51,115 nucleotides of DNA from Rhodoferax sp. OV413. Its GTDB lineage: Bacteria > Pseudomonadota > Gammaproteobacteria > Pseudomonadales > Pseudohongiellaceae. Position numbers and translations under genes: made by a program. The DNA lies in assembly GCA_943330915.2 (NCBI GenBank), contig CALQJO020000018.1, positions 1 through 51,115 on the forward strand, in the 5' to 3' direction. Positions 8,738 through 19,540 of this stretch are shown here, piece by piece. Numbering within the stretch: position 1 is the stretch's first letter; each line of letters starts with the position of its first letter. Below the pieces are notes generated by a model that saw only the letters and a program-made list of their open reading frames with translations, ran no database searches and had not been told where the DNA came from.

Positions 8738-11329
8738 ATGGCAGATGTAACAGTCGGTGAGTTCGCCAAAGCAATTGGTGTTACCGCGGAACGGCTACTG
8801 GCTCAGATAAAAGAGGCGGGGTTGTCGCATACGCGTGCAGAAGATCCGATTTCAAATGACGACAAGAATACCTTGTTGCAGTTTTTGCGTCGCAGCCATG
8901 GTGCGACGGAGGCTGCCGATGCTGCCCCTAAAAAAATCACCCTGAAACGCAAGACCGTTGAAACATTGAAGACCTCCTCAGGTCAGGGTCGCGGCAAGAC
9001 GGTCAGTGTTGAAGTGCGTAAGAAACGCACGTACGTCAAGCGCAGTGAGTTAACACCGGAGCAGGCAGCCGGTGACGAAGCTTCCGGTATTGAGGAGGAA
9101 TTGCTCGAGCAGGCTACAGAGATCACAAATGGACAGCCGGGTCTGCAACCCACTGAAGATTCCGGCGTAATTGACGCCGGCGGCCCATTTGATTCAGCTC
9201 CTGTTTTCTCCGCGCAGTTATCACTAGAGCCATCAAAAACTGAAGCTCCGGGGACGTCTGAATCTCCTGCAGCACTGTTAGCCCAAACCGCAGCGCTGGC
9301 CAGAGACAAGCCACCACTTTCTCAGACTGTTAAACCAAAAGTCACTGCCAAGCCAGTTCGCAAAGAAGAAGGCGACGAAAAGGACGAGGATAAAAAATCC
9401 AATTTCAGGAAAAAGGCGGCTGTCCCCAAGAAGGCCGTAAAACCGCGTATAGACGAATTCGTGCTTGAAGACGGTGAGTTCGATGAGGGTGGGCGCGGTC
9501 GTCGCGGCGGTCCTCGCAAAAAGGCGCGCCTGAAACAGCACGGCTTCGAAAAACCAACTGAGTTTATAGTGCGTGAGATTGTTATTGGTGAGGCCAATGC
9601 CGTTGGTGATCTTGCCGCCAAAATGTCGGTCAAGTCTGCAGAGTTGATAAAAGCTTTGTTCAAAATGGGTGTGATGGCCACCATCAATCAGGCGCTTGAT
9701 CAAGACATAGCTACCTTGCTGATAGAAGAGTTTGGCAACAAAGCCAAATTCGTATCAGCCGATGCGATTGAAGATACCCTATATGAGTCAATCGCCTACG
9801 CTGGTGGTAAAGAAGCGGTCAGTCGTGCGCCGGTAGTTACCGTCATGGGTCACGTAGACCATGGCAAGACCTCGCTTTTGGATTACATCCGCAAAGCCTC
9901 TGTGGCGGCCGGCGAAGCCGGTGGAATAACCCAGCACATTGGTGCTTATCACGTTGAAACTGACCACGGTATGGTGTGTTTTCTTGACACCCCGGGTCAT
10001 GCGGCGTTCAGCGCCATGCGTTCACGTGGTGCGAAGGCAACCGACGTTGTCATTCTGGTAGTGGCGGCTGATGACGGTGTCAAACCGCAGACCGAAGAAG
10101 CGATTAATCATGCGCGCGCCGCAGGTGTTCCCATGGTGGTTGCAATTACTAAGTGCGACAAACCCAATATCGATCTTGACCGGGTCATGAATGAACTGGC
10201 TCAGCGCAATGTTATCTCCGAAGCATGGGGTGGTGATACCCAGTTTGTGCAGGTATCTGCTCACGCCGGCACCGGCATTGATGAGTTGCTTGAAGCGATT
10301 TTGCTGCAGTCCGAAATGTTGGAATTAAAAGCATTTAGCGATGCCCCTGGCAAGGGCGTTGTAATCGAGTCGCGTCTGGACAAAGGGCGTGGTCCAGTGG
10401 CATCAGTGCTGGTTCAGAACGGTACTCTGAATGTTGGCGATTACGTGCTGGCAGGTTATGAGTATGGTCGGGTAAGGGCACTCATCGACGAGGCTGGCCG
10501 ATCAGTCAAATCTGCTGGTCCATCTATTCCGGTGGAAGTGCTGGGTTTCACCGGCGTCCCTGAGGCAGGAGATGAATTTGTTGTGGTTGCTGATGAGAAA
10601 CAGGCGCGCGAAGTGGCTGATTTCCGTCGTGAGCGTATTAAAAACAAAGCAGCAGCGATGCAGCAAGGCAACAAAATTGAGGCCATGTTTGCCGGTATTG
10701 GCAAAGCGGGCAAAGGTATACTTAACGTCATCATCAAAGCTGATGTTCGTGGCTCCATGGAAGCGATAGTTGGCTCACTGCATAAGCTGGGTACCGATGA
10801 GGTGGAAGTGAACGTAGTGGCTGCAGGTGTAGGTGGAATCTCCGAAACAGACGCGCATCTGGCAGCAACCTCCAAAGCCATGATGATTGGCTTTAATGTG
10901 CGAGCGGACAAGACCGCCCGTGAAGTGGTTGAAAACGAAGGTGTCAACCTGCGTTATTACAACGTCATCTATGATGTGATTGACGATGTCAAAGCCATTC
11001 TAGGTGGCATGTTGTCTCCTGAGATACGTGAGGAAATCCTCGGTATCGCTGAGGTGCGCGATGTGTTCAACTCGCCGAAATTTGGGCAGGTGGCAGGCTG
11101 CATGGTTGTTGAAGGCACTGTTTACCGCAGCAGACCCATCCGTGTACTGCGCGATCACGTAGTGATCTTCCAGGGAGAACTGGAATCTTTGCGACGCTTT
11201 AAAGACGATGCCAGCGAAGTGCGCAATGGCATGGAGTGTGGTATCGGCGTGAAAAACTATAATGATGTGAAGGTTGGCGACAAAATCGAGGTTTATCAGA
11301 CCATTCAGGTGGCTCGTACGCTGCAATGA
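8738..11329 (+). CDS. infB: Translation initiation factor IF-2
   Basis: GTPase that places initiator tRNA on the 30S subunit. Of 863 residues, the first 50 form the conserved N-terminal subdomain, 60-260 is a charged low-complexity linker, and the G domain starts near 360: G1 GHVDHGKT (371-378), G3 DTPGH (417-421), then domains II-IV ([24 protein letters not shown], and the C-terminal fMet-tRNA-binding fold). The G4 motif reads TKCDKP (471-476) in place of the common NKxDKP. The spacing to nusA (72 bases) and rbfA (24 bases) fits one operon. Confidence 0.97.
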   Translation: MADVTVGEFAKAIGVTAERLLAQIKEAGLSHTRAEDPISNDDKNTLLQFLRRSHGATEAADAAPKKITLKRKTVETLKTSSGQGRGKTVSVEVRKKRTYVKRSELTPEQAAGDEASGIEEELLEQATEITNGQPGLQPTEDSGVIDAGGPFDSAPVFSAQLSLEPSKTEAPGTSESPAALLAQTAALARDKPPLSQTVKPKVTAKPVRKEEGDEKDEDKKSNFRKKAAVPKKAVKPRIDEFVLEDGEFDEGGRGRRGGPRKKARLKQHGFEKPTEFIVREIVIGEANAVGDLAAKMSVKSAELIKALFKMGVMATINQALDQDIATLLIEEFGNKAKFVSADAIEDTLYESIAYAGGKEAVSRAPVVTVMGHVDHGKTSLLDYIRKASVAAGEAGGITQHIGAYHVETDHGMVCFLDTPGHAAFSAMRSRGAKATDVVILVVAADDGVKPQTEEAINHARAAGVPMVVAITKCDKPNIDLDRVMNELAQRNVISEAWGGDTQFVQVSAHAGTGIDELLEAILLQSEMLELKAFSDAPGKGVVIESRLDKGRGPVASVLVQNGTLNVGDYVLAGYEYGRVRALIDEAGRSVKSAGPSIPVEVLGFTGVPEAGDEFVVVADEKQAREVADFRRERIKNKAAAMQQGNKIEAMFAGIGKAGKGILNVIIKADVRGSMEAIVGSLHKLGTDEVEVNVVAAGVGGISETDAHLAATSKAMMIGFNVRADKTAREVVENEGVNLRYYNVIYDVIDDVKAILGGMLSPEIREEILGIAEVRDVFNSPKFGQVAGCMVVEGTVYRSRPIRVLRDHVVIFQGELESLRRFKDDASEVRNGMECGIGVKNYNDVKVGDKIEVYQTIQVARTLQ

Positions 11330-11353
11330 GCTGTAAAAAATGAGTCGTAAACT

Positions 11354-11827
11354 ATGAGTAACAAAGTGTCACCTCGTGTTCAGCGTGTAGCGGATCAGAT
11401 ACAACGACTGCTTGCTGATCTGATCCGGCTCGAGATTCGTGATCCGCGAGTAGGTATGGTGTCAGTGACAGGTGTGGACGTCAGCCGCGACTTTGCGCAT
11501 GCCAACGTACACATCACAATCATGGGGCGGCATGGCGATGATTTTGGCGCCGGACATGCGTTAAAAGACATGGGCGAGCTTGATCGTAAAGAAATCAAGG
11601 ACAGTCTGGCAGCGTTAAACAAGGCAGCAGGGTATCTTCGCAGTCTGCTTGGCAAGGAAATGAGCCTGCGGGTGATTCCCGCACTGCAGTTTCATTATGA
11701 CGACAGTGTTGCGCGAGGACGGTACCTGTCATCGCTGATAGACAAAGCGATTGCTGAAGACAGCATGCACGAACACATAGATGAAACCGATTCCGAACAG
11801 ATCACGCAGCAGGGGCGCGAAGTTTGA
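11354..11827 (+). CDS. rbfA: Ribosome-binding factor A
   Basis: Cold-adaptation 30S maturation factor with a KH-like fold. The 157-residue protein has the conserved start RVQRVADQIQRLLADLIRLEIRDPRV, the VSVTGVDVSRDFAHANVHI strand pair, and the C-terminal RVIPALQFHYDDSVARG motif. Its stop overlaps the truB start by four bases (TTGA), so translation is probably coupled. Confidence 0.96.
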   Translation: MSNKVSPRVQRVADQIQRLLADLIRLEIRDPRVGMVSVTGVDVSRDFAHANVHITIMGRHGDDFGAGHALKDMGELDRKEIKDSLAALNKAAGYLRSLLGKEMSLRVIPALQFHYDDSVARGRYLSSLIDKAIAEDSMHEHIDETDSEQITQQGREV

Positions 11828-12753
11828 GTTCAGGCAGAAAACAGAAGGGCCGTCAGATTAACGGTATTCTGTTATTGGATAAACCGCAGGGTATGAGTTC
11901 AAACGCGTGCCTGCAACAAGCCAAACATCTGTTTAATGTGTCAAAAGCTGGTCACACAGGGGCATTGGATCCGCTTGCTACTGGGGTGTTGCCTCTGTGT
12001 TTTGGCGAAGCGACCAAGGTGTCGCAGTTTTTGCTGGAAGCGGATAAAGGTTATTTAACCCGGATTCGTCTGGGTGAACGAACTGATACCGCGGATGCCG
12101 AGGGGACTGTGATCAGCGTCCGGTCCGCTGACTCGATTACACGAAACATGGTGCTTGACGCCCTGTCACAATTTCGTGGTGTCATACTTCAGTGCCCGCC
12201 CATGTATTCTGCACTGAAGCACAAGGGGCAGCCGCTGTACAAACTGGCTCGCGCAGGGCTGGAAGTGGAACGCAAACTCAGGCAGGTAACCGTCAGCGAT
12301 CTGATACTGCATGATTTTGAAATCACGCCGGAAGGCACAGAGCTGTCTCTGGAAATTCGTTGCAGCAAAGGTACCTATGTGCGTACTATAGCCGACGATC
12401 TGGGGGAAGCATTAGGCTGCGGTGGCCATGTGCGTGAGTTGCGGCGCTTACAGGCCGGTGTTTTCCGGATCGAAGACTGCATTACACCCGCTGCATTACA
12501 AGCCAGTTTTGCCGAAGGCGGACTGGACGCACTGGATATTTTGTTGCGGCCGGCAGATCAGGCCATAGACCACTTGCCCTGCGTCAGCCTGAGCTCAGAT
12601 CAGGCGCTATGTGTCAGGCGAGGGCAGGCTGTACTGGTGCAACCGTTGCCTGCAGGTGAGTTGGTCAGACTTTACTATAATGAAGAATTTATCGGCATTG
12701 GCAGCATGCTCGACGATGGTCGTGTGGCGCCGCGCCGGTTGATGAGGGAGTAA
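11824..12753 (+). CDS. truB: tRNA pseudouridine(55) synthase TruB
   Basis: Converts U55 in the T-loop of nearly all tRNAs to pseudouridine. The 309-residue protein has the catalytic motif HTGALDPLATG (Asp49), the NGILLLDKPQGMSSN start, the PPMYSALKHKGQPLYKLAR motif, CSKGTYVRTIADDLG and a C-terminal PUA-like extension. The TTG start at 11824 overlaps the rbfA stop by four bases and follows AGGGGC. Confidence 0.96.
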   Translation: MSSGRKQKGRQINGILLLDKPQGMSSNACLQQAKHLFNVSKAGHTGALDPLATGVLPLCFGEATKVSQFLLEADKGYLTRIRLGERTDTADAEGTVISVRSADSITRNMVLDALSQFRGVILQCPPMYSALKHKGQPLYKLARAGLEVERKLRQVTVSDLILHDFEITPEGTELSLEIRCSKGTYVRTIADDLGEALGCGGHVRELRRLQAGVFRIEDCITPAALQASFAEGGLDALDILLRPADQAIDHLPCVSLSSDQALCVRRGQAVLVQPLPAGELVRLYYNEEFIGIGSMLDDGRVAPRRLMRE

Positions 12754-12838
12754 GTCAGGTAACTGTCAATATGCACGGTTACGCTGGGTGACAGGACGTT
12801 ATCAACTTTTAATGCATATTAATCAGGAGTTTTAAGAA

Positions 12839-13108
12839 ATGGCGTTAACAACCGAACAGAAACAAGCAATCGTAGAAGCGTACGGCCGCGGCCAGAACGA
12901 TACTGGCTCACCAGAAGTGCAAGTTGCACTGCTGACCGAAAACATTAATCTGCTGCAGGGTCACTTTCGTGAACACACCCACGATCACCACTCACGTCGT
13001 GGTTTGATCCGCATGGTTAACAGCCGTCGCAAGCTGCTCGATTATCTGAAGCGCAAAGATGCTGATCGTTATGCTGAACTGATCAAGCGTCTGGGCCTGC
13101 GTCGTTAA
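12839..13108 (+). CDS. rpsO: 30S ribosomal protein S15
   Basis: Primary 16S rRNA-binding protein of the 30S platform. The 89-residue product is full length, with the conserved [32 protein letters not shown] and [12 protein letters not shown] segments. A good ribosome-binding site (CAGGAG) precedes the ATG. The 85-base spacer from truB and the rpsO-pnp order match E. coli, where S15 represses its own mRNA through leader structure; no pseudoknot was verified here. Confidence 0.97.
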   Translation: MALTTEQKQAIVEAYGRGQNDTGSPEVQVALLTENINLLQGHFREHTHDHHSRRGLIRMVNSRRKLLDYLKRKDADRYAELIKRLGLRR

Positions 13109-13211
13109 GACGCACACCGATTTCAAGGCGATGAGAAAGTGAGAAGAGACTCTTGGTAAAAGGGATGTTGCTGCAATGCTGCCCGGGTCTCATAAAAAAC
13201 AGGATGAATGT

Positions 13212-15320
13212 ATGTTTAATATTGTTAGAAAGACCTTCCAGTACGGTGCCAATACGGTAGTACTGGAAACCGGCAAGATTGCACGACAAGCGACTGGCGC
13301 AATAGTGATCACCATGGGTGGCACTCAAGTGCTGGCAACTGTTGTTGGCAAGAAGTCTGCAGCCCCGGGCGCAGATTTTTTTCCGCTAACAGTTAATTAT
13401 CAGGAGAAAACCTATGCCGCGGGCAAGATTCCCGGTGGTTTTTTTAAGCGTGAAGGTCGTCCGACAGAAAAAGAGACTCTGGTTTCCCGTCTGATCGATC
13501 GCCCTCTGCGCCCGTTGTTCCCAAAAGGGTTCAAGAATGAAGTGCAGGTAGTCTGTACTGTTATTTCTGCCAGCAAAGATGAAGATCCGGATATCGCGTC
13601 CATGATTGGTGCCTCAGCTGCGCTGGCCATTTCCGGCATCCCGTTTGCCAGCCCGATTGGTGCCGCTCGTGTTGGTTACGACGCGGTAAATGGGTATGTG
13701 CTGAACCCGCGTGTCAGTGAGCTGGCCAGTTCAGCGCTGGACATGGTGGTTGCAGGTACTGACTCAGCGGTGCTGATGGTTGAATCCGAAGCTAAAGAGC
13801 TGACAGAAGATCAGATGCTGGGTGCAGTGTTATTTGCACATGAATCCATGCAGGTTGTGATCAAAGCAATTAACGAACTTAAGGCTGAAGCTGGCAAAGC
13901 GGTTTGGGAATGGCACCCCGAGCCTGTTAATGAGACGCTGCGTGCCGGCCTGGCACTGGCGTTCTCCGACAGTATCGGCAATGCCTACCAAGTGTCAGAT
14001 AAAATGCAGCGTTATGATGCTCTGAGCGCCCTTCTTGAGCAGGCTGTTGCTCAGTTTGCCAACGCTGAACACGGTGTCAGCGCTGATGAAGTGAAAAATG
14101 TGTTTGCATCCATCGAGAAGAAGGTGGTGCGTAACCGCATTATTGACGGTGCACCCCGCATTGACGGTCGAGACACACGCACAGTGCGTCCTATCTCTAT
14201 CGAAATTGGTGTATTACCCAAAGCGCATGGTTCAGCCTTGTTTACCCGTGGCGAAACTCAGGCGTTGGTTGTTACGACACTCGGTGCGATCCGTGATGCA
14301 CAGGTGATTGAAGGACTGGAAGGCTCGAAAAAAGACGCCTTTATGTTCCATTACAACTTCCCCCCCTTCTCCGTGGGCGAAACCGGTTTTATGTCAGGTC
14401 CCAAGCGTCGCGAGATTGGTCACGGTAAACTGGCCAAGCGTGGTGTACAGGCAGTGATGCCAAACGAAGACGCATTTCCATATGCTATTCGTGTTGTGTC
14501 CGAGATTACTGAATCCAATGGCTCCAGCTCGATGGCATCGGTATGTGGCAGCTCGCTGGCACTGATGGATGCAGGGGTTCCGTTGTCAGCCCCGGTGGCG
14601 GGTATTGCCATGGGCCTCATCAAGGAAGGTGACCGCTTCTCTGTCATCACTGATATTTTGGGTGACGAAGACCACCTCGGCGACATGGACTTCAAAGTAG
14701 CGGGAACCGCCAAAGGCGTCACCGCACTGCAGATGGACATCAAGATCCAGGGTATCAACGAAGAGATCATGGAGACTGCGCTGGTCCAGGCTCTGGAAGC
14801 TCGTCTGCATATCCTTGGCGAAATGAACAAAGTGCTGGCTGTGGCGCGACCGACAGTCAATGAAAATGCACCGTCCATGGCGACCATGAAAGTTGATCCT
14901 GACAAAATCCGCGAAGTCATAGGTAAAGGCGGTTCAACAATACGCTCTATTACTGAAGAAAGCGGCGCGTCCATTGACATTGATGATGATGGCAACATCC
15001 GCATTTACGGCGAAGATAAAGACTCACGTGACAAAGCAATTGAACTGATCCAGCGTATTACAGCCGAAGCAGAAGTCGGCCAGTTATACAAAGGCAAAGT
15101 CGCTCGCATCGTCGATTTTGGCGCCTTTATCACCATTCTGCCGGGTAAGGACGGTCTGGTTCACATTTCCCAGATCTCCTCTGACCGTGTGGAGGACATT
15201 AGCCAATATCTACAGGAAGGCCAGGATGTTGTTGTCAAGGTTATGGACCTGGACGCACGTGGTCGTATCAAATTGAGCATTAAAGAAGTGACTGACGAAG
15301 AACGCGCCAGCATGGAGTGA
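13212..15320 (+). CDS. pnp: Polyribonucleotide nucleotidyltransferase (PNPase)
   Basis: 3'-5' phosphorolytic exoribonuclease of the degradosome. The product (702 residues from 13212) has two RNase PH domains separated by a helical domain, a KH domain ([20 protein letters not shown]) and a C-terminal S1 domain ([30 protein letters not shown]). The ATG at 13212 is preferred over the in-frame ATG at 13176: it gives [12 protein letters not shown], matches the family N-terminus, and has AGGA 7 bases upstream. It lies 103 bases after rpsO, as in E. coli. Confidence 0.97.
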   Translation: MFNIVRKTFQYGANTVVLETGKIARQATGAIVITMGGTQVLATVVGKKSAAPGADFFPLTVNYQEKTYAAGKIPGGFFKREGRPTEKETLVSRLIDRPLRPLFPKGFKNEVQVVCTVISASKDEDPDIASMIGASAALAISGIPFASPIGAARVGYDAVNGYVLNPRVSELASSALDMVVAGTDSAVLMVESEAKELTEDQMLGAVLFAHESMQVVIKAINELKAEAGKAVWEWHPEPVNETLRAGLALAFSDSIGNAYQVSDKMQRYDALSALLEQAVAQFANAEHGVSADEVKNVFASIEKKVVRNRIIDGAPRIDGRDTRTVRPISIEIGVLPKAHGSALFTRGETQALVVTTLGAIRDAQVIEGLEGSKKDAFMFHYNFPPFSVGETGFMSGPKRREIGHGKLAKRGVQAVMPNEDAFPYAIRVVSEITESNGSSSMASVCGSSLALMDAGVPLSAPVAGIAMGLIKEGDRFSVITDILGDEDHLGDMDFKVAGTAKGVTALQMDIKIQGINEEIMETALVQALEARLHILGEMNKVLAVARPTVNENAPSMATMKVDPDKIREVIGKGGSTIRSITEESGASIDIDDDGNIRIYGEDKDSRDKAIELIQRITAEAEVGQLYKGKVARIVDFGAFITILPGKDGLVHISQISSDRVEDISQYLQEGQDVVVKVMDLDARGRIKLSIKEVTDEERASME

Positions 15321-15369
15321 TGTTTCCAACAGGTGCCTGTTCGCAGGTGCCTGTTTTGACCGTTACGAT

Positions 15370-15400
15370 CGGCAAGTTGAAACGCTTGCCGGCTTTTATT
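15370..15400 (+). terminator. Intrinsic terminator after pnp
   Basis: CGGCAAG (15370-15376), 8-base loop, CTTGCCG (15385-15391), then GCTTTTATT. The perfect 7-base-pair stem and short U-tract sit 50 bases after the pnp stop and before the next gene. A second small palindrome with a repeated CAGGTGCCTGTT lies just upstream (15330-15356). Confidence 0.75.
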
Positions 15401-15420
15401 CAAGATACCTCGTTGAAGGC

Positions 15421-16038
15421 ATGTATATGCCTCGTTTACTCTGCAGCAACTGCCTGCGTCCTTTACCGGTCTGTTATTGTCCACATCTCTCGCAACTGCG
15501 AAATGAGTGGCCGGTTTACATTATTCAGGATCTACGGGAATTTGCCCACGCGATTGGTACTGCCCGCATCGCTGCGTTGTCTTTGTCAAATTGCCATTTG
15601 CTTGTTGTTGATCCGGACAATATCAGTGCGACCTGCATGTCTGTCTTGGAAGAATTACGCGCCTCAAGTCCTGTTTTGATTTATCCCGGAGAGCAATCAA
15701 AGAGCCTGTCAGTATTGGCAGAATTACCAAAGAGGCCTTTGATATTTATTGATGCCAGTTGGCGGAGGAGTCGAAAGATAATGCACCGGCTGCCTTGGTT
15801 GGCACAATTGCCTCGGTACAGTCTGGCTCCAATCATACCTTCGCGTTACCGCATTCGGCAGCAACCTGATACTCAGGCCTTATCTACTTTGGAGGCTATT
15901 GCATATACGTTGGCAGCGATTGAACGCAAGGACAACGCATACCAGAGCCTGATAAGCACGATGGACTGGGTTATCGATCAACAAATCCATTGCATGGGCG
16001 ACGCGGTGTACCACGCTAACTATCAGATAAGAGAGTAA
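15421..16038 (+). CDS. DTW-domain tRNA-uridine aminocarboxypropyltransferase (TapT-like)
   Basis: Family members (E. coli TapT/YfiP) transfer the 3-amino-3-carboxypropyl group of S-adenosylmethionine to a uridine in the tRNA variable loop, giving acp3U. The 205-residue protein has the N-terminal cysteine cluster CSNC...CYC, the segment HAIGTARIAALSLSNC corresponding to the conserved NTG/R region of the family, and the DxTW-type signature as DASWRRSRKI (111-120). The start may be the ATG at 15421 or the one at 15427. It lies alone between the pnp terminator and a pseudogene remnant. Confidence 0.8.
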   Translation: MYMPRLLCSNCLRPLPVCYCPHLSQLRNEWPVYIIQDLREFAHAIGTARIAALSLSNCHLLVVDPDNISATCMSVLEELRASSPVLIYPGEQSKSLSVLAELPKRPLIFIDASWRRSRKIMHRLPWLAQLPRYSLAPIIPSRYRIRQQPDTQALSTLEAIAYTLAAIERKDNAYQSLISTMDWVIDQQIHCMGDAVYHANYQIRE

Positions 16039-16079
16039 CAAACAGCTGTTGTGCGTAAGAAATTATACTGAAGAAAAAG

Positions 16080-16269
16080 AGACCTTTACGCGCAACTGCC
16101 ATAACTGCCTTGATAGCGTGCTGTTGTTACTAAAGATGTGGAAACCCTGCAGCAGACGGAGCGTCTGCGCGAGATGGGTTGCCACTACTTTCAAGGCTAT
16201 TTCTTTGGTCACCCGCAACGGGTATCAGTGAGACAAGAACAGCTTCAATCGTCAAAAACAGCGTTGTGA
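16080..16269 (+). pseudogene. Decayed C-terminal end of an EAL-domain (c-di-GMP phosphodiesterase) gene
   Basis: Two pieces in different frames read like the end of an EAL domain. The first, 16098-16118, gives AITALIA. The second, 16123-16269, gives VVTKDVETLQQ, then TERLREMGCHYFQGYFFGHP and a stop. Intact family members read roughly ALI-x(8)-VVAEGVETxEQ...L+xLGCxxxQGYxFGxP. Here about eight residues and the reading frame are lost between the two pieces, and the catalytic Glu of AEGVET is replaced. No start or upstream EAL half is present, since the TapT-like gene occupies that space. The 3' end overlaps the convergent yeeN-like gene by 25 bases. Confidence 0.7.
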
Positions 16270-16967
16270 TAGACGTTTTGGACGTCATCCAGTTCATTCA
16301 GCATGTCCATAAACTTTTCAAACATCTGCACGTCTTCACCGGTCACCGATGTGGATGATTGCGGGATAAACTGAATCTCATCCACCTCAAACTCAACATC
16401 TTTCATCGCTGAGCGGATTGCTTGTCGCGCTTTGGCGTACTCTGTATGAGGAACAAACACAGTAATGTGACCTTCCTCATTTTCGATGTCGGTAACATCG
16501 ACATCAGCATTTAGCAATGCTTCCAGGATGATGTCTTCATTTGTGCCAGCCACCGACAGGATGGCGCAATGATCAAACATATGGCTGACATTGCCTTGTG
16601 TGCCAATTCTAGATTTGGTTTTGGTAAAACATAAACGTACATCGCCAAAAGTACGGTTGGGGTTGTCTGTCAGGCACTCTACAATGACCATACAGTTGCC
16701 CGGGCCGTAGCCTTCATAACGCGCTGGCGAAAAGTCTTCCCCTCCGCCGCCTTTGGCCTTTTCAATCGCTTTGTCGATGACATGTGAGGGGACCTGATTT
16801 TTTTTGGCGCGCTCCAGCATGCCGCGCAAAGACAAATTGCCATCAGGGTCAGTCCCTCCGCTTTTTGCACACATGTATATTTCGCGTGCGAAACGGCTGT
16901 AGACTTTGGTTTTTGCGGCCGCAGTTTTGGCCATCGACTCTTTGCGGTTCTGGTAAGATCTACCCAT
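16245..16967 (-). CDS. YebC/PmpR-family regulator, YeeN type
   Basis: Members of this family bind DNA or ribosomes; YebC was recently linked to relief of ribosome stalling, and PmpR is a transcriptional repressor. The 240-residue protein starts [20 protein letters not shown] and contains [28 protein letters not shown], then [24 protein letters not shown]. The MGR start and the Tyr-x-Arg-Phe-x-x-Glu-Ile-Tyr segment match E. coli YeeN better than YebC (MAGHSKW). It is transcribed towards the EAL remnant; the next gene is divergent. Confidence 0.88.
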   Translation of the reverse strand: MGRSYQNRKESMAKTAAAKTKVYSRFAREIYMCAKSGGTDPDGNLSLRGMLERAKKNQVPSHVIDKAIEKAKGGGGEDFSPARYEGYGPGNCMVIVECLTDNPNRTFGDVRLCFTKTKSRIGTQGNVSHMFDHCAILSVAGTNEDIILEALLNADVDVTDIENEEGHITVFVPHTEYAKARQAIRSAMKDVEFEVDEIQFIPQSSTSVTGEDVQMFEKFMDMLNELDDVQNVYHNAVFDD

Positions 16968-17091
16968 TGGTGATGTCCGTCATGGATTAGAGAAAGACCC
17001 GAATCATACACGCAGGCACCTGCCAAAATCCACGTCAGGCCACAATTGGGAAGGTCGGACAATACGGAAAGCTTCACGGGATCCAATCGGA

Positions 17092-17604
17092 ATGACAGCA
17101 ACACAGAAAAGCGCGGCGGTTTGGTTTTTGTTTGGACTCTCCGGTGCAGGAAAGTCATATGTGGGTGACGTCATATCACAACAGACCGGATGGCCTGTTT
17201 ACCACGCCGATATTGATATCACAGCGGAAATGAAGTTGGCGCTGACCGAGGCGCGGCCTTTTACAGATAGCATGAGGGATGAATATTTTTCACAACTGCT
17301 GGAGCACATCAAAGACCGGCAGCAATCTGATAAGCCCTTGATAGTCACTCAAGGTGCCTACAAACAAAAGCATCGGGATTTCTTGCGAAAGCACCTGCCG
17401 CAGCTGACATTTGTCTGGGTAGATGCTCCTCTGTATATGATCATCAAGCGTCTTGAGCAGCGCGGCCAAGGGATTCGTGCTGCCAGTGCGGCAGCATTGT
17501 TCAAGGATTTTGAACCGCCGCGCGACAACAGTTTCCGTCTGATTAACGATGGCGATAAAACACGCGTACTCGAGCAGAGTCGCCAGGTAATGAGCCTGAC
17601 ATGA
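17092..17604 (+). CDS. Small P-loop kinase of unknown substrate (gluconokinase/shikimate-kinase-like)
   Basis: The 170-residue cytosolic protein is a single nucleoside-kinase-type P-loop domain: Walker A GLSGAGKS (15-22), a DVISQQTGWPVYHADI segment that resembles the substrate-binding region of gluconate kinases, the strand LIVTQGAYKQKHRDFLRK, and a lid with KRLEQRGQG. The family cannot be narrowed further by eye; gluconate kinase, adenylylsulfate kinase and related small-molecule kinases share this fold. It is separated from phnD by a strong promoter, so co-regulation with the transporter is not certain. Confidence 0.6.
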   Translation: MTATQKSAAVWFLFGLSGAGKSYVGDVISQQTGWPVYHADIDITAEMKLALTEARPFTDSMRDEYFSQLLEHIKDRQQSDKPLIVTQGAYKQKHRDFLRKHLPQLTFVWVDAPLYMIIKRLEQRGQGIRAASAAALFKDFEPPRDNSFRLINDGDKTRVLEQSRQVMSLT

Positions 17605-17623
17605 TGCATGGCGGGTGTGATGG

Positions 17624-17651
17624 TTGACCCGTTGCGGGCAGGTGTTATGAT
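17624..17651 (+). promoter_or_regulatory. Extended -10 sigma-70 promoter for the phnDCEE operon
   Basis: TTGACC (17624-17629), 16-base spacer, TATGAT (17646-17651), preceded by TG one base upstream (17643-17644) to form an extended -10. The start site would fall near 17658, about 50 bases before phnD. No PhoB box was recognised by eye. Confidence 0.7.
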
Positions 17652-17706
17652 CGGCTTCATTTTTGCAGCCGCCTGAAGGCTGTTCTGGAACGAGTGCAAG
17701 ATCATC

Positions 17707-18684
17707 ATGAGCCATTTGTTTACTGTCAGACACAGGATATCTGCCGGAGCGCTCCTGTTATCCGGCGCCTGCACCATGCTTGTGAGCAATAACGTCAGTG
17801 CGCAGTTATCACCGCGTTATCAGGATATGAACGCTGATCTGGTGGCGGATCAGTCTGATGATTCTGAACGATGGCGCGATCCCTCGATTCTGGTTTTTGC
17901 CTACACTCCGGTTGAAGACCCCGCTTTGTATTCTCGTGTCTGGGATGAGTTCATCGCGCACATTGAAGGCGCCACTGGCAAAGAAGTGCGTTTTTTTCCA
18001 GTGCAATCCAATGCTGCGCAACTGGAAGCCTTGCGTGCAGGTCGTTTGCATATAGCCGGTTTTAATACCGGCTCAACTCCGGTTGCCGTGAATTGCGCCG
18101 GATTTGTGCCTTTTGCAATGATGGCATCGGCAGATCGCAGTTATGGATATGAGATGGAAATCATTACTTTCCCTGACAGCGGTATTCAAAGTGGTGCAGA
18201 TCTGAGAGGCCGACAACTGGCGTTCACGGCGCCAACTTCCAACTCGGGATTTAAGGCACCATCGACGTTGTTACAGAATGAATTTGGTTTGCAGGCAGGG
18301 ACAGACTATCGCACTGTGTTCTCAGGTAGTCATGACAACTCCATACTGGGCGTTGTTAATGGAGACTATGAAGCGGCTGCCGTCGCCAATGAAGTGCTCA
18401 AGCGAATGGAAGGACGAGACGTCGTCAATGCTAGCCAGTACCGTTCAATTTACAAGTCGCTGACTTTTCCGACAACTGCCTACGGTGTTTCGCACAACCT
18501 CACGCCTGAGTTAAGCAGGAAGATTCGCGAGGCGTTTTTCAGTTTCAACTGGGAAGGTAGTGCCTTGCAGCGCGAGTTTGCTGACGCCGGCATGGCACAG
18601 TTTATTCCGATTACCTACCAGGAACACTGGCGGGTCGTCAGAGAAATTGATGAAGCAAACGACACGGTCTACAACTGCGATTGA
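17707..18684 (+). CDS. phnD: Phosphate/phosphite/phosphonate ABC transporter, periplasmic binding protein
   Basis: Captures the ligand in the periplasm and delivers it to the PhnE channel. The 325-residue protein has a signal peptide (about 1-33, ending VSAQ) and the PhnD/PtxB/HtxB core: [15 protein letters not shown], a ligand-binding [35 protein letters not shown], and [17 protein letters not shown]. The TSNSG loop corresponds to the phosphonate-group-binding segment of the family. It heads the set phnD-phnC-phnE-phnE. No C-P lyase, phosphonatase or phosphite dehydrogenase gene lies nearby, so the ligand cannot be fixed. Confidence 0.88.
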   Translation: MSHLFTVRHRISAGALLLSGACTMLVSNNVSAQLSPRYQDMNADLVADQSDDSERWRDPSILVFAYTPVEDPALYSRVWDEFIAHIEGATGKEVRFFPVQSNAAQLEALRAGRLHIAGFNTGSTPVAVNCAGFVPFAMMASADRSYGYEMEIITFPDSGIQSGADLRGRQLAFTAPTSNSGFKAPSTLLQNEFGLQAGTDYRTVFSGSHDNSILGVVNGDYEAAAVANEVLKRMEGRDVVNASQYRSIYKSLTFPTTAYGVSHNLTPELSRKIREAFFSFNWEGSALQREFADAGMAQFIPITYQEHWRVVREIDEANDTVYNCD

Positions 18685-18706
18685 CCAACAAAAACAAGAG
18701 GAAAGC

Positions 18707-19540
18707 ATGCTGAAATTGACCGGGCTGAGCAAACGGTATGATACGGGTGATCTTGCGCTGAGTGATATCACTCTAGAGGTGCCAGCAGGTCAGGTCATGG
18801 CTCTGATTGGCCCTTCCGGGGCCGGAAAAAGCACATTGATTCGTTGTGTGAACAGATTGGTGGAGCCTACCTCCGGGTCTGTGATGCTTGACGGGCAAGA
18901 CATTACCCGGGTGCGCGGTGCGAAACTGCGTCAGGCGCGTCGTCAGATTGGCATGATTTTCCAAAACCACGCGCTGGTTGAGCGTCTGTCAGTGATGGAA
19001 AACGTGTTGTCCGGGCGATTGGCTTACACTGGCTTCTGGCGCAGTTTTTTGCGCAAATTCCCGTCCTCAGATGTTAAGCAAGCGCTGAATCTGCTCGAGC
19101 GGGTGGGTCTGGAAACGATGTTTGACAAGCGCGGCGATGCATTGTCGGGCGGTCAGAAGCAGCGTGTCGGTATCGCCCGCGCATTGGTGCAAAATCCCAA
19201 GTTACTGCTGGTTGATGAGCCTACCGCCAGTCTCGACCCCAAAACCTCACGACAGATTATGCGCCTGATCTGTGAGCTGTGCCGCGAGCAGCAGCTGGCT
19301 GCAGTGATTAACATTCATGACGTTGTGCTTGCTCAACAGTTTGTTGATCGCGTTGTAGGTCTGCGAGCAGGTAAGCTGGTCTTTGACGGGCCACCTTCAG
19401 GCTTGAACGAAAAGACACTAACGGACATTTATGGTGAAGAGGATTGGTCCGCCGCCGGGACTGACCAGGAAGAATCTGATGAGCCGGTAGCCTCGACAGG
19501 TGAGCTGTTAAAGCCGATTGGTCAAGGCAGTCATCCATGA
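18707..19540 (+). CDS. phnC: Phosphonate-type ABC transporter, ATP-binding protein
   Basis: Powers import through the paired PhnE subunits. The 277-residue protein contains Walker A GPSGAGKS (35-42), the signature [15 protein letters not shown], Walker [13 protein letters not shown] and the switch His in VINIHDV. The ATG at 18707, preceded by AAGAGGA, is the real start; the frame is open further upstream but overlaps phnD. It overlaps phnE1 by four bases (ATGA), which indicates translational coupling. A short Glu-rich tail ([18 protein letters not shown]) extends beyond the core domain. Confidence 0.93.
   Translation: MLKLTGLSKRYDTGDLALSDITLEVPAGQVMALIGPSGAGKSTLIRCVNRLVEPTSGSVMLDGQDITRVRGAKLRQARRQIGMIFQNHALVERLSVMENVLSGRLAYTGFWRSFLRKFPSSDVKQALNLLERVGLETMFDKRGDALSGGQKQRVGIARALVQNPKLLLVDEPTASLDPKTSRQIMRLICELCREQQLAAVINIHDVVLAQQFVDRVVGLRAGKLVFDGPPSGLNEKTLTDIYGEEDWSAAGTDQEESDEPVASTGELLKPIGQGSHP

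Noticed and set aside
13176-13211. 12-codon N-terminal extension of pnp
   Set aside because: The internal ATG at 13212 has the better ribosome-binding site and matches the PNPase N-terminus.
16049-16231. 60-codon open frame after the TapT-like gene
   Set aside because: It is in a different frame from the EAL-like pieces in the same interval; those explain the sequence better.
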